Part shown: piece after piece, positions 24,432 through 33,310 of the stretch
Layout: every line of letters starts with the position of its first letter
How positions within the stretch are numbered: position 1 is the stretch's first letter
From: an uncultured Myxococcales bacterium
GTDB taxonomy: Bacteria; Myxococcota_A; Polyangia; Nannocystales; Nannocystaceae
Direction of reading: 5' to 3'
NCBI GenBank assembly: GCA_902826865.1
Contig: CADEGN010000009.1
Location: 20,812-57,372 of the forward strand
Length of the DNA stretch: 36,561 nucleotides
Position numbers and translations under genes: made by a program
Notes under the pieces: generated by a model
What the model was told of the DNA's origin: nothing
Seen by the model: only the letters and a program-made list of their open reading frames with translations
Databases searched by the model: none

Positions 24432-25573
24432 CCGTCCAGGCAGAGGCCGCGAGCGACAACGCGTGCCACATCCCCCGGCTCGACTTCGAGCTGACGCCAG
24501 GCTGCGATCACGCGTGTGCGCACTGCTACAACGTCTGGAACGCCGATGCGGGTGATCCGCAGGCCGGCTACGACAAGTCCGGACAGCTGCGCACGCCCGA
24601 GCTTCTCGCGCTGATGACGAAGGCCGTGCAGCAAACCAACGCGCACCACATCACGCTCACCGGCGGCGAGCCGCTCTTGCGCAAGGACGCGCTCGACGTC
24701 GTCGACCATGCGTGCTCGCTCGTGTCCAGCGTCACCCTCATCACCAACGGCAGTCACGTCGGCCCCGCCGTCGCCGCCCGGCTCGCCCGCGCGAAGGTGA
24801 GCGCAGTGCAGCTCACGCTGCTCGCGGCCGATCGCGCCGAACACGACCGTCTCAAGGGCGCGGTGTGCTTCGACGACACGGTGCGCGCGGCCGTCGAGTT
24901 GCGCGCGGCGGGCGTCCAAGTACAGGTCTGCTTCGTCGCGATGCACGAGAACGCGCGGTATTTTGCCGACGTCCTGGAGCTCTGCTTCGTGCTGGGTGTG
25001 CGATCCATCTCCTACAATCGCATGTCGCCGACCGGAGGCGCCATCCACCACGTCGCCCGGCTGATGCCGACGATCGAGCAGATCGAGGCGAACCTCGACG
25101 TGGCCGAGCGCCTCGGTCGGGCTTGGGGCGTCCACGTCGCGACCGCGATGCCGATCCCGCCGTGCCTCATCCGGCTGTCGCGCTACTCGTGGGTCAAGTT
25201 CGGCTTCTGCAGCACCGGCACGAGCTCGCCCAACATCGTGATCGACGCGGCGGGCAACGTGCGAAGCTGCAACCTGGCGTCGGGCGTGCTCGGCAACCTC
25301 GTGCGCCAGGACTGGGCGGATATCTTCGCGAACCCCTACCAGCGCCGATTTCGGCGCAACGTGCCGGCGATGTGCAAGGGCTGCACGTACGAACGCTCGT
25401 GCCAGGGCGGCTGCAAAGAGAGCGCGTTCGCGACGTTCGGTGATCACAGCCATCCCGAGCCGCTCTTGTGGCTCGCCCAGCACCCGCAGTGGCGCGAAGA
25501 AGTCGTCGACTCGGTCCGGCAGGTGTTTGTACCGCTCGCGCGTTTGCGCGGGCCCAGGGCGGTGGGCGCATGA
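24428..25573 (+). CDS. Radical SAM/SPASM maturase
   Basis: The 381-residue enzyme has the radical-SAM cluster motif Cys26-x3-Cys30-x2-Cys33 (CDHACAHC), GGEP at 79-82 for AdoMet binding, and a complete SPASM region. The SPASM region has Cys262, Cys282 (in a G-x4-C pattern) and the C-terminal set Cys317-x2-Cys320-x5-Cys326-x3-Cys330. SPASM enzymes commonly modify peptides or proteins using auxiliary iron-sulfur clusters. It overlaps the lipoprotein before it and the methyltransferase-like gene after it by 4 bases each (ATGA), so all are translated together. The modification type cannot be read from sequence. The assignment to the superfamily is firm; that the upstream lipoprotein is its substrate is an inference. 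Confidence 0.92.
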   Translation: MTVQAEAASDNACHIPRLDFELTPGCDHACAHCYNVWNADAGDPQAGYDKSGQLRTPELLALMTKAVQQTNAHHITLTGGEPLLRKDALDVVDHACSLVSSVTLITNGSHVGPAVAARLARAKVSAVQLTLLAADRAEHDRLKGAVCFDDTVRAAVELRAAGVQVQVCFVAMHENARYFADVLELCFVLGVRSISYNRMSPTGGAIHHVARLMPTIEQIEANLDVAERLGRAWGVHVATAMPIPPCLIRLSRYSWVKFGFCSTGTSSPNIVIDAAGNVRSCNLASGVLGNLVRQDWADIFANPYQRRFRRNVPAMCKGCTYERSCQGGCKESAFATFGDHSHPEPLLWLAQHPQWREEVVDSVRQVFVPLARLRGPRAVGA

Positions 25574-26352
25574 CGACGACGCGCGAGCCCTGTGTGCGCA
25601 CGGGCGCGGGCTGTGGGCACACACCGGTGCTCGAGTCCCCGGTGGGCCCGCACGTGAAGGACCCATGGATCCAGCGCCGCGAGGAGCAGGTGCGTCAGCT
25701 GCTAGACGAAGGGGTGCTGCGCACCGCGGCGCTCGTCGAGGCGTTGCTTGAGGTCGCGCCGGAACGCTACATGGCGCAGTCGCATGCGCGCACCATCCTC
25801 GAAGGCCGCTGCGTCGGCAGCGAGCGTGACGGCTGGCCGGCACCGGCGCTCGACCTGCGCACGGTCGCGATGGGTCTCGAGGCGCTCGCGCCCGCGCTCG
25901 GCGATCGCGTCGTGGATGCGTCGGCACGCACGGGTTGGATCGTCGCGCTCTTGTCCCGCCTCGTCGGTCCGTCCGGGCTCGTCGTCGGGGTCCACGCGGA
26001 GGACGACGGCGACGAAGCCTTCGCCGAGTCGCTGTTCGGGCTCGGCAACGTCGAGGTCATGTGGTGCGAGCCCGGCGAGTGGCTCGAGCTCGAAGGCGTG
26101 TTCGACGGCATCTGGCTCGGCGCCGCGGTCCCGCGCGTGCCCGAGCGGCTGCGCGGACACCTGATCGATCCCGGTGGTCGGCTGGTCGCATTTGTCGGGC
26201 CGCGCTTTCGTCCGCAGGACGGCGTCGCGGTCACGCGTCACGGCGACGAACTCGCGGAGCGCCCGTTCGCACGGGTGCAGGTGCCCGTGCTCGGCGGGCC
26301 CGGTGGCTGGCTCAAGATGCGGCAATCGGTCGCCGCGGTCGTCGGGCAATGA
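25570..26352 (+). CDS. Divergent protein-L-isoaspartate O-methyltransferase-like protein
   Basis: The 260-residue protein follows the isoaspartate methyltransferase (PIMT) plan. An N-terminal helix pair (RREEQVRQLLDEGVLR, then LLEVAPERYM) leads to the Rossmann core (GDRVVDASARTGWIVALLS, residues 111-129). A strand reading GVFDGIWLGAAVPRVPERL follows, then a final sheet. Two family features are changed: the Gly-rich AdoMet loop is VDASARTGW rather than an E-x-G-x-G-x-G type, and the usual TISQP substrate motif reads PAPALDL. Some RiPP pathways use PIMT homologs to methylate Asp side chains. Here it might modify the Asp-rich lipoprotein upstream, or act without catalysis. It starts within the stop of the radical-SAM gene. 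Confidence 0.7.
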   Translation: MTTTREPCVRTGAGCGHTPVLESPVGPHVKDPWIQRREEQVRQLLDEGVLRTAALVEALLEVAPERYMAQSHARTILEGRCVGSERDGWPAPALDLRTVAMGLEALAPALGDRVVDASARTGWIVALLSRLVGPSGLVVGVHAEDDGDEAFAESLFGLGNVEVMWCEPGEWLELEGVFDGIWLGAAVPRVPERLRGHLIDPGGRLVAFVGPRFRPQDGVAVTRHGDELAERPFARVQVPVLGGPGGWLKMRQSVAAVVGQ

Positions 26353-27125
26353 CCGAGGCAGCCGACAGCGCGATCCGGTTCGAGCGGTGGCCGACGGCCG
26401 CGCTCGCCTACCACGTGCTCGCGCATCTCGACCTCGGGCGCGACGCCGCCAACCTGTTCGACGACACGCTGCCGCCGCGGCCGTGGGTCGCGGGTTTGCA
26501 TGCGGCGTATCTCGCGGCGTCGGGCCGACTGGCTGTACACGCTGCGCCGCTCGCGTACGGCGATTCTCTGGTGCAGCGGCTGCGCGCCGGCGCGCCGGCG
26601 AGTCTGCGTGACGGACCCGGACGCGCGCTCGCGCACGCGTTCGCGGCGGCGATCGAATGCGAGGCGCCGCAGTTTCTCCCGGCGTGGGATCGCGAGGACG
26701 CGTGCTCGCTCGTCGAGGTGGCGAACGCGATCGGCGAGCCGCTCGCACGCCTGCGGGGAGCGCTGTGGGAGCGCAGCGGCGAACCGCTGCCGCTCCTGGT
26801 CGTGCACTGCCCCGCCCTGGGCCGCCACGCCCGCGCGACGCGGCGCGACGACGCCAGCATCGTCGCCGCCGACTTCACCCAGTCGATCGAGTGGCTCGCG
26901 TGCCAGGTGCTGCACGAGGAGATCCACGCGATCACGGACACCGCCGTGCTCGCGGGCCGCGACGCGAGTGCTCGCGACACCCGGGTCGGTACGCCCGGTT
27001 TCAGGCTGCACGCCGAGCTCGAGCGCACCGCCATCGAGGTCGGCGACGCGCTCGTGCGAGCGCGGGCTCCGGAGTGGATCGGAGCCTACGCGCACTGGCG
27101 GGCGGCGTTCGATCCGTGCGGGTGA
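26349..27125 (+). CDS. Predicted HExxH metalloprotease-like protein
   Basis: The 258-residue protein begins inside the stop of the PIMT-like gene (ATGA). It is mostly helical and has a zinc-binding HEEIH motif (His189, Glu190, His193) in LACQVLHEEIHAITD, on a helix. A later HAELERTAIEVGDALV helix could supply the third ligand (Glu223 or Glu230). No signal peptide is visible, so it is probably cytoplasmic. In a precursor-maturase setting it would fit a leader-cleaving or linker-cleaving peptidase, but a binding or chaperone role is possible. I do not recognise the family beyond the motif. It is the last gene of the overlapping chain. Confidence 0.65.
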   Translation: MTEAADSAIRFERWPTAALAYHVLAHLDLGRDAANLFDDTLPPRPWVAGLHAAYLAASGRLAVHAAPLAYGDSLVQRLRAGAPASLRDGPGRALAHAFAAAIECEAPQFLPAWDREDACSLVEVANAIGEPLARLRGALWERSGEPLPLLVVHCPALGRHARATRRDDASIVAADFTQSIEWLACQVLHEEIHAITDTAVLAGRDASARDTRVGTPGFRLHAELERTAIEVGDALVRARAPEWIGAYAHWRAAFDPCG

Positions 27126-27276
27126 ACAATCGAGGCGAGCGCCCGCTGCGGTGCTACGCTGCTTGACATCGAACGCACGCTTCTTGCTTCTCCTGGCGAC
27201 ACTGCTGCGCCAGATCGGCCGCCGGTACCAGGCGTATCGAGGCGACCCGCGGCGCGCCACCGCGCCGGAGGTTTCG

Positions 27277-27500
27277 ATGCATCGACGTCTCGCGCTCGCT
27301 CCCCTTTCACTCCTTCTCGCCCTCGCCGGCTGCGGCCCCGCGGGCGACGACTCGGAGATCCCAAAGTGGCCGAACGCCGTGCGCACTCACTCCACAGCGT
27401 GCGTCGGTGGTTCCACTACCTCGACGTCATCCTCGATGAGGAGACACTCGTCTCCGTCGAGACCTCGCGCTACGATTTGGGCGCTCCGCCATGCCGCTGA
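27277..27500 (+). pseudogene. Lipoprotein fragment, frameshifted
   Basis: ATG 27277 opens a convincing lipoprotein signal (LLLALAGC) followed by GDDSEIPKWPNAVRTHS. After that the frame loses protein character. A -1 change at about 27390 continues in another frame as RRWFHYLDVILDEETLVSV, then RYDLGAPPCR, ending in TGA at 27500. The next coding stretch (ATG 27491) overlaps this tail. Either this is a small broken lipoprotein, or it is the N-terminus of one longer gene running through 28680 with three one-base deletions. The upstream operon ends 152 bp before. Confidence 0.45.
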
Positions 27501-28680
27501 TCACGCTCGCATGTGGCCACGATGATGACCCCGCGCTGCTCTTCCGGCTGCAGCACATCATCGCCGGTGCCGTACGCTACGGAAGACCGAGGTACGCGCA
27601 CATCGTCAAGATCGACAACTGGTTCGGCTCGCGCTGGCTCTGCTTCGCCGGGAGCGTCGGTGGCACCGACCTGCATCCCGAGGACCGACTCGCGACACCG
27701 CCATTTGCACCCAAGCGCGTAGTGTCCGAGGCGACCTACTGCCGGCATGGCGACGAGCTTTCTCGGGTCGAGCCCAGGTACCTCCACCGGGACTCGAGTA
27801 CCCCCGCAGCGGCGGTGCCCCGGCGTCTCGATGATCACAGCCACTCGGGCGTTTTCGTCTGGTACAGCGGGAGGACGGCGCACCAGGATCGCTGTTCCCT
27901 CATGGTCTACGACGTGGAGAGGGACGGGGAGCAGCGCGGATGGTACGCGGAGCTTCACGGGCGCGATGGGACTTGGACGCTGGCCACGGCGATTGGGACC
28001 TCCGTCTCCGAGATCGAAACCTGGAGACGTCGTACGCCAACCGCCTCGCGCGGCTGGTCCAACATCCTGCGGATCGGCCGCACGAGGACGACCAGCAACT
28101 GTGGCGGGATGCGTTGGCCGCCGCGTTCGGCCCGCAAGTGGCAAAGGCCGCCGTGCTCATCCAGCAGTACATGACGAGGTACCCCGACAACCGCAACATC
28201 CGCCTTTTGCACGCCCGAAATCTGGCGCAGCGACGCCACTTCGAGGCTGCGGCGGCCGAGTTTCGAGCGCTGGAGTTCGCCGACCCGGCCGACGACCGGT
28301 GGCGCAAAGTCTGGCTCAATGAATGGGTAGAGTTATGCGAACTACGGCGAGACGAGGCCAGCCTGGAGGCGAGCTATCGTGAACTCGTCACCTTCGAGCC
28401 CGACCATACGGAGTACTGGATCCTCCTCGGCGCATGCTTGGCGAGGCAGGGCAAGCTCGAAGAAGCGATCGAGATGCATCGCCGCGCGACCGGTCTAGAA
28501 GGCGACCCCGACGAAGCGTTCTTGAATCTCGGCGTCGTTCTTCGTGCGCTGGGCCGTCTCGAGGAGGCCGCCGACGCCTTCGTGAACGCACTGGCCCTGT
28601 GCCCTGACTACCCGGACGCCTCCGACGCGCTCGCCGACGTGCGCGAGGCGATCCGGCTCCGCGACGGTGACGGCGCGTAA
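27491..28680 (+). pseudogene. TPR-repeat protein with unknown N-terminal domain, frameshifted
   Basis: From ATG 27491 the frame reads an unrecognised domain (CGHDDDPALLFRLQHIIAG, KIDNWFGSRWLCFAGSVGG, HSGVFVWYSGRTAHQDRC) to about 27988. There a one-base deletion (GCCACGGCGAT, probably GCCACCGGCGAT) moves coding into the next frame: DWDLRLRDRNLETSYANRL, LIQQYMTRYPDNRNIRLLH, then TPR units (YWILLGACLARQGKLEEAI and DEAFLNLGVVLRALGRLEEA). It ends at a TAA at 28680. TPRs mediate protein contacts. If read as two genes instead, a second start could be ATG 27940, giving 246 residues, but protein-like sequence in the first frame continues beyond that point. No link to the radical-SAM operon is proven. 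Confidence 0.6.
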
Positions 28681-28944
28681 CGGCACCGTCCATCACGGTC
28701 GGCGATGGGCGATCGAGGGATCCCGCGCGGCGAACGCGAGCTGCATGAAGTCATCGCACGGCATCGGCTCCGCGGGACATCTTGTTCGACACGACCCTGC
28801 ACGTTCGACCCGCGACAGACCGATGTCCTACCTCGAAGGCGCCGTTTTCGCAGCGTTCGACCCGCCACAGCCCGCTGCTGGCCCGCAGCGCTGGTCGGGC
28901 GACCGCGACCTCCGGTGGAGCGCGGACACTGGACCACGTAGCGC
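28681..28944. other. Intergenic stretch without supported genes
   Basis: This stretch lies between two convergent genes. I see no coding frame with convincing composition, no tandem repeats and no T-tract terminator. Confidence 0.4.
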
Positions 28945-29133
28945 TCAGATCTTCGGGCTGTGCCGAGGGCGGGCAGGAGCAGGATCGGGCTCACCGCGGA
29001 TGTGCCTGCCGATGACGATGATCGCGTTCGTCATCTGCGCGAGGTGGGCAGTGCCACCCTCATCACTGCGAGCGCTCGACTCCAGGGCACGCATCACGCG
29101 TAGGGCCCACAGCACTTGCAACACGATGACCAT
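28945..29133 (-). CDS. Small membrane-anchored protein, 62 residues
   Basis: From ATG 29133 the peptide has one N-terminal hydrophobic segment (MVIVLQVLWALRVMRALE). An amphipathic part follows (GGTAHLAQMTNAIIVIGRHI), then a Pro/Arg-rich tail. It lies 40 bp downstream of the DUF389 gene on the same strand, so it may be its operon partner. No family is recognised. Support comes from composition and position only; the frame is open upstream, so the start is uncertain. Confidence 0.4.
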   Translation of the reverse strand: MVIVLQVLWALRVMRALESSARSDEGGTAHLAQMTNAIIVIGRHIRGEPDPAPARPRHSPKI

Positions 29134-29173
29134 GATCTGAATCCCGTGGCGGACCGCGGCACGCGCCCGCCGT

Positions 29174-30983
29174 TCACTGACCCGGGACCGGCGGGATCGG
29201 TCCCGCCGCGGAGCAGGCGCCGATCCGGAAGTACACGGCCCAGTGCTCGCCCGGATCGCTGCGGACGCGCGGCGTCTCAGCAAGCACGCGCTCGATCGCG
29301 ACCCGCGTCGGTGACGGGGATGGTGCGGGCTCGGGTGCTGCGGGCTCGGATTCCGCGGGCTCGGGTGCCGCGGGCTCGGGTGCCGCGGGCTCGGATTCCG
29401 CGGGCACGGGTCCTGCGGTGTCGCCGGTCGCGGCGTGGGCCGCCGCAGGATCGGCGGCGGCGGGCTCCGGTGATGCGGGCGGCGGCAGGGGCGGCACGAC
29501 AACGCAGGTGTGCACCGCTTCGAAGCGGCGCGCGAGCGCCAGCATCGGCGGGACCTCGACGAGGAAAGCGAGCTCGTCCTCGGGGCCATGAGGCTCCATC
29601 GGGAGTGCGTCGGCGTGCAGCGTGACGCCGACGCCGAACTCGGCGTCGAGCGTGCGCTCGAGCACCTCGCGGCCCGCGGCGTCGAGCGGCCGACCGAGGT
29701 GGACGACGCGCAGGCTGAGCTCGGCGCTGGTGAGCTCGACGTCGATCGCGATCGGGTCTCCGGCCGTCGCGGCCGGCCAGCGCGCCGAGATGGCGGCGAC
29801 GAGCTCTGCTTGCGTGCGGTCGAGGCGCGCGGCGAACGGCTCGGGCGCCGGGCTATAGGGCGCTGGCGCGAGCGGCACGACGCGCTCCGCCGCAGCGGCC
29901 TCGGCATCGGGCACCGCGCGCACGTCGACGCGCGGCACCACACCAGAGACCCGACGCAACTCGGCGTCGAGCTCGCGCTCGATTCGCGCGGCATCCTTGC
30001 GCTCGCCGATGATGACGAGCGCAGCGTCGATGGAGTGGCGCTCGACGCGGATGCGGCTGGAAACGATCTCGACCTCGAGGCCATCGAGCACCGCATCTGC
30101 GGACCTGCGCACCTGAACCTGCCAGCTGACCTCGTCGAGAGCGCTGCGCAGCGGCACGTAGACCGCGCCGACCAGCGCAAGGGGCAGTGCGACTCGGGTC
30201 CAGCCACCCCAACGCGAAGCGTAGAAGCGAGCCAACCGCCCCGCGACGCGCGACACCACCCGGCCGCCACTGGCCACGCCCAGTTGCGCCTCTTCGAGCG
30301 CCGCGATCGGCACTCGGTTGAAACCGAGCGCCACGAATGCGAGACCGCCCACCACGACGATCGCAACCATGTTGGTTAGAAAGAGCAAGGCGGCGCCGAG
30401 CGCTAGCTCCCACTGCGCCGTACCGATGAAATAACCAGCCGCGCACAGCGGAGGCACCAGCGAGATGCCGATCGACGTGCCGGCCGCAGTGCTCGCGGTC
30501 TCCGAGCCCGGCCTCACTGTGGCCCACACACCCGCGAGGGCGCAGAACGACGCGGTGATGAGGTCGAGCACGGTCGGCACGGTTCGCGCCGCCAGCTCCG
30601 CGTTGATTTCGTGGAACGGCAACATGCGCGTGATCGCGGCGGCGGCGAGCATCGCGACCGCGACGCTCGTGACCGAGCGCGTGGCGGTGCGCAACGTCAG
30701 CAGAGGTCCGCCGGTGGCCAGGCCCATGCCCAAGCCGAGGATCGGTCCCATCACAGGCGCGACCAGCATCGCCGCGATGACAACCGCTGTCCTGCCCAAC
30801 CAACACCAGGCCTAACGTGGCGATGCCGACGGAGATGCCCAGCTGCAGCCAATAGGCGATCGACTCGCGGCGCCCGCCGACGAGCATGCCCTCGACGACC
30901 GCGTCGCGCTGGGTCGCGCTCGCGCCGACCGCGTCGGCGAAGCGGGCCTGTACCCCCAACAGCCAGGCGTGCGGCCGGTTCAT
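29174..30983 (-). pseudogene. DUF389-family membrane protein with long C-terminal extension, frameshifted
   Basis: ATG 30983 starts NRPHAWLLGVQARFADAVG, and residues to IATLGLVLV lie in one frame. Near 30800 one extra base must be skipped to continue: LGRTAVVIAAMLVAPVMGPI, a typical DUF389 helix pair. Five or more membrane helices follow (to VVGGLAFVALGFNR), then a soluble C-terminal part of more than 300 residues. That part has two mixed alpha/beta stretches and a Pro/Ala/Glu linker of about 60 residues near the end. DUF389 proteins have no settled function. If the lesion is a sequencing error, the product would be about 600 residues. A shorter DUF389 pseudogene lies at 7135. Confidence 0.7.
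29328..29412 (-). repeat. 15-bp coding repeats, Pro-Ala-Glu linker
   Basis: Imperfect units of the type GGCTCGGGTGCCGCG recur about six times, encoding AAPEP/AESEP steps in the DUF389 protein's C-terminal linker. Such tracts vary in copy number by slippage and form an extended acidic spacer. Confidence 0.75.
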
Positions 30984-31123
30984 CACCGGGCGGACAGTAG
31001 CTGGTTCCGGCCGCGGTCGGAGCGCAAAGGCGCCCCGGCTGGTTTTTTTGCTTCGGTGCGCCGCAGGTCGCAGCCTTGCGAGTTGCACGTACGGTCGACG
31101 GCCAACCCCACCTTCTCTCTCGT

Positions 31124-32283
31124 TCAGCTCGCCGTCTGCAGGCGCCGCCTGATCACGACCTTGTGGATCTCAGAGATGACGAAAAGGGTGAGGGCGAGCC
31201 CGAGCGAGGCGAGCCACTGCTCAACCGAGACGCCCTCGAGGCGCAGCACATCCCGCAAGCCTGGGGTGTACATCGCCGCGATGTGAAGGAGCTGCGCGAC
31301 GATCGTCCCCGCGAACAGCAGGCGGTTCCTGAGCGGGCTCAGGGTGAAAAGTGACGCGGTCTCGGAGCGATTGTTCCCCGCTTGAACGTTCTCGAACAAG
31401 ACCAGGACCAGCAGCACTCCGTTCTGGGCTTGGAGCAAGGGCCAACCGTGGTCGAGCATCCACCGGTAGGCGAAGAAACCGACGAGCGCGATGACGAGCG
31501 CCGAGACGAGGGTGCGCTCGACCATTAGGCGATTGAAGATCGGCTCTCGGGGAGCGCGAGGTCGGCGCTCGAGCTCACCGCCTTCGCCCGGTTCGAATGC
31601 CAGCGCCACATCCTGGATCCCGTTGGTCACCAGGTTGAGCCAAAGCAGTTGCACGGGCCACAGCGGCACCGGCAACCCTGCGGCCGTGGTGAGCACGAAG
31701 AGCAGCACCTCAGCGGCTCCACTCGACACCAACAGGAAGATGACCTTGCGGACGTTGCCGTAAGCGATTCGGCCCTCTTCGACGCCGGCCACGATGGACG
31801 CGAAGTTGTCGTCAGTCAGGATGAGGTCGGAGCTCTCGCGCGCTACGTCAGTGCCGCGCTCTCCCATGGCAACGCCGATGTGCGCGGCACGCAGCGCCGG
31901 TGCATCGTTGGCACCATCGCCGGTCACGGCGACGAAGTGCCCGAGGCGAATCAGCGATTGGACGATCTGCAGTTTCTGGTTCGGATCGACGCGGGCGAAG
32001 ACGCGTGCATCTCGAATGAGCGCGTCGATGGCTTGGTCCCCGTGCGCCGCCACCTTGTCGAGCACTGGGCCGGTCACGACTTGTGCGGGTCTATCGGCGA
32101 AGCCAAGCTCCCGCGCGATGGCGAGCGCGGTAATCGGATGATCTCCGGTGACCATCGCCACCTGGATACCCGCAGCCTGGCACGCATCGACGGAAGCCTT
32201 GGCCTCGGCCGCAGCGGGTCGATCATCCCGACGAAGCCCAAGAAGACGAGTCCTCTGAGCGCGTCCCACTTGAACTCGGACGG
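31124..32283 (-). pseudogene. Cation-transporting P-type ATPase (P2 type), C-terminal half fused to an NhaA fragment
   Basis: The C-terminal half of a P2-type cation ATPase is clear: [14 protein letters not shown] (P-domain), [17 protein letters not shown] with the metal-binding GDGx[23 protein letters not shown], then about six membrane helices with [19 protein letters not shown]. It begins with [15 protein letters not shown], which joins in frame to NhaA sequence. A one-base deletion near 32210 separates this piece from the rest. The actuator domain, nucleotide domain and phosphorylation motif DKTGT are absent, so it cannot pump. The domain order shows that a deletion removed the end of nhaA and the first half of an ATPase gene. 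Confidence 0.85.
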
Positions 32284-32659
32284 CACTCGGAGAGCCGCGG
32301 GCACGCGCTTGCCGAGCAGCGTGAGGATGCCGACCGCGAAGGCGATGTCCGTCGCCATCGGCACGCCCCACCCGGAGCGGTCGCCGGAGCGCCCGCGATG
32401 ACCAGGTAGAGCGCCGCGGGGGCGAGCATGCCGCCAATGCAGCAGCAGCGGGAAGCGCAGCCCTTTTCCACTCCGACAGCTCACCGTGGTGGATCTCGCG
32501 ACGGATCTCCATCCCGACGACGAAGAAGAAGATCACCATCAGGCCGTCGTTGACGACCCACTCCAGGGACCGCTCGAACGTGAACCCACCGACGCGGATC
32601 CGACCAGCGAGGAGATACCGCGTCAGTAAACCGGGCGGCCGCGACACGTCCGTCGCCAT
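32283..32659 (-). pseudogene. nhaA: Na+/H+ antiporter NhaA fragment with internal deletion and frameshifts
   Basis: The piece reads [15 protein letters not shown], then [20 protein letters not shown] and [20 protein letters not shown], matching NhaA helix 2 and the following loop. The first membrane helix expected between RYLLAG and RVGGF is missing. Two one-base deletions (near 32440 and 32370) separate [29 protein letters not shown] and [20 protein letters not shown]. NhaA ends at VPAALRV and ATPase sequence follows. The essential Asp pair of NhaA helix 5 (DD in LAIIDDL) is not present. Start ATG 32659 overlaps the stop of the upstream small membrane gene by one base. Confidence 0.85.
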
Positions 32660-32985
32660 CAGATCGCGACCGACTGCGCGAGGGCCCAGCCCACCGACGC
32701 CAGCAGGACCACGCGCACCGCGTAGCCGATCACGTGGGCGCGGGTCGATGGATCACCGTCCGCGGTCGTCCCGCCGAACCACAGCGCGTCCGCGGCACGG
32801 GCCGCGATCGCCACGGGAACCAGGATCACCAGGGCGATGTCGCGGCCACCGAACGTCCAGGTGTCCTGCACGGCGACGAGCGCGATCAAGAGCAGGATGA
32901 TGGGCAGACCGCCCATCCACACCAGGCGCAGCAAGCCGTGCCCGTTTCCGGAGGGCTCGATCGATCGAGATGTCTGGCCTTGCAC
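32659..32985 (-). CDS. Small three-helix membrane protein
   Basis: The 108-residue protein uses a GTG start with GGGAGG five to six bases upstream. It has three hydrophobic segments (about residues 27-43, 49-65 and 88-105). No family is recognised. The stop and the nhaA fragment's ATG overlap in TGATG, so it was translationally coupled to nhaA and may have been an accessory subunit or simply an operon neighbour. The frame is intact although the downstream genes are ruined. Confidence 0.6.
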   Translation of the reverse strand: MQGQTSRSIEPSGNGHGLLRLVWMGGLPIILLLIALVAVQDTWTFGGRDIALVILVPVAIAARAADALWFGGTTADGDPSTRAHVIGYAVRVVLLASVGWALAQSVAI

Positions 32986-33112
32986 GTGAGCCTCCCGCGG
33001 TGATTCCCGCGGGAGCTGGCGGCCCGACCAGCCCGGATCCTGCAGCGGCGAACCCGCTGCACCCTGTCAACAAGGTTAGGTCGCCGTCGCGACGGCGGCA
33101 AGGCCTGCCCAC

Positions 33113-33145
33113 GAAAAAAGCCCGGCCCCGATTCGGGTCCCGGCT
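33113..33145 (-). terminator. Rho-independent terminator, minus strand
   Basis: Read leftward, the sequence AGCCGGGACCCG, loop AAT, CGGGGCCGGGCT forms a 12-bp stem with two mismatches, followed by TTTTTT. It lies 380 bp downstream of the MauB-like gene, so it may end the mau transcript. Confidence 0.7.
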
Positions 33146-33179
33146 ACTTCAGACGTGCTTGCGGTCCCTAGCAGACCAA

Positions 33180-33307
33180 CACGCCCGCCAGGGGCGGGCA
33201 CCACCGTCGCCTGGTGGACATCGAGACCACAGCACCTCTCCACGATCGGACCGGCCCGCGCTTCCTCCGTTTTCGTACAACGTTGGTGCCCGCCCCTGGC
33301 GGGCGTG
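33180..33307. repeat. Perfect 24-bp inverted repeat, 80-bp spacer
   Basis: CACGCCCGCCAGGGGCGG, continuing GCACCA, at 33180-33203 is repeated exactly inverted at 33284-33307. Each arm itself contains GCCCGCC..GGCGGGC and can fold alone. The pair can form a long cruciform. It resembles a miniature inverted-repeat element or paired REP-type units. No transposase is inside, and no flanking target duplication is obvious. Confidence 0.85.
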
Positions 33308-33310
33308 CTG

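Noticed and set aside
28945..30366. Minus-strand open frame of 473 codons
   Set aside because: Most of it overlaps the DUF389 C-terminal region in another frame with Arg/Ser-rich noise; only its last 62 codons are kept as a possible small gene.
31030..31050. T-run as terminator on the plus strand
   Set aside because: No stable stem precedes the seven Ts and no plus-strand gene ends here.
33113..33175. tRNA-like sequence
   Set aside because: The GATTCGGGTCC stretch recalls a T-arm, but no acceptor stem, anticodon arm or CCA-proximal pairing fits; a terminator explains it.
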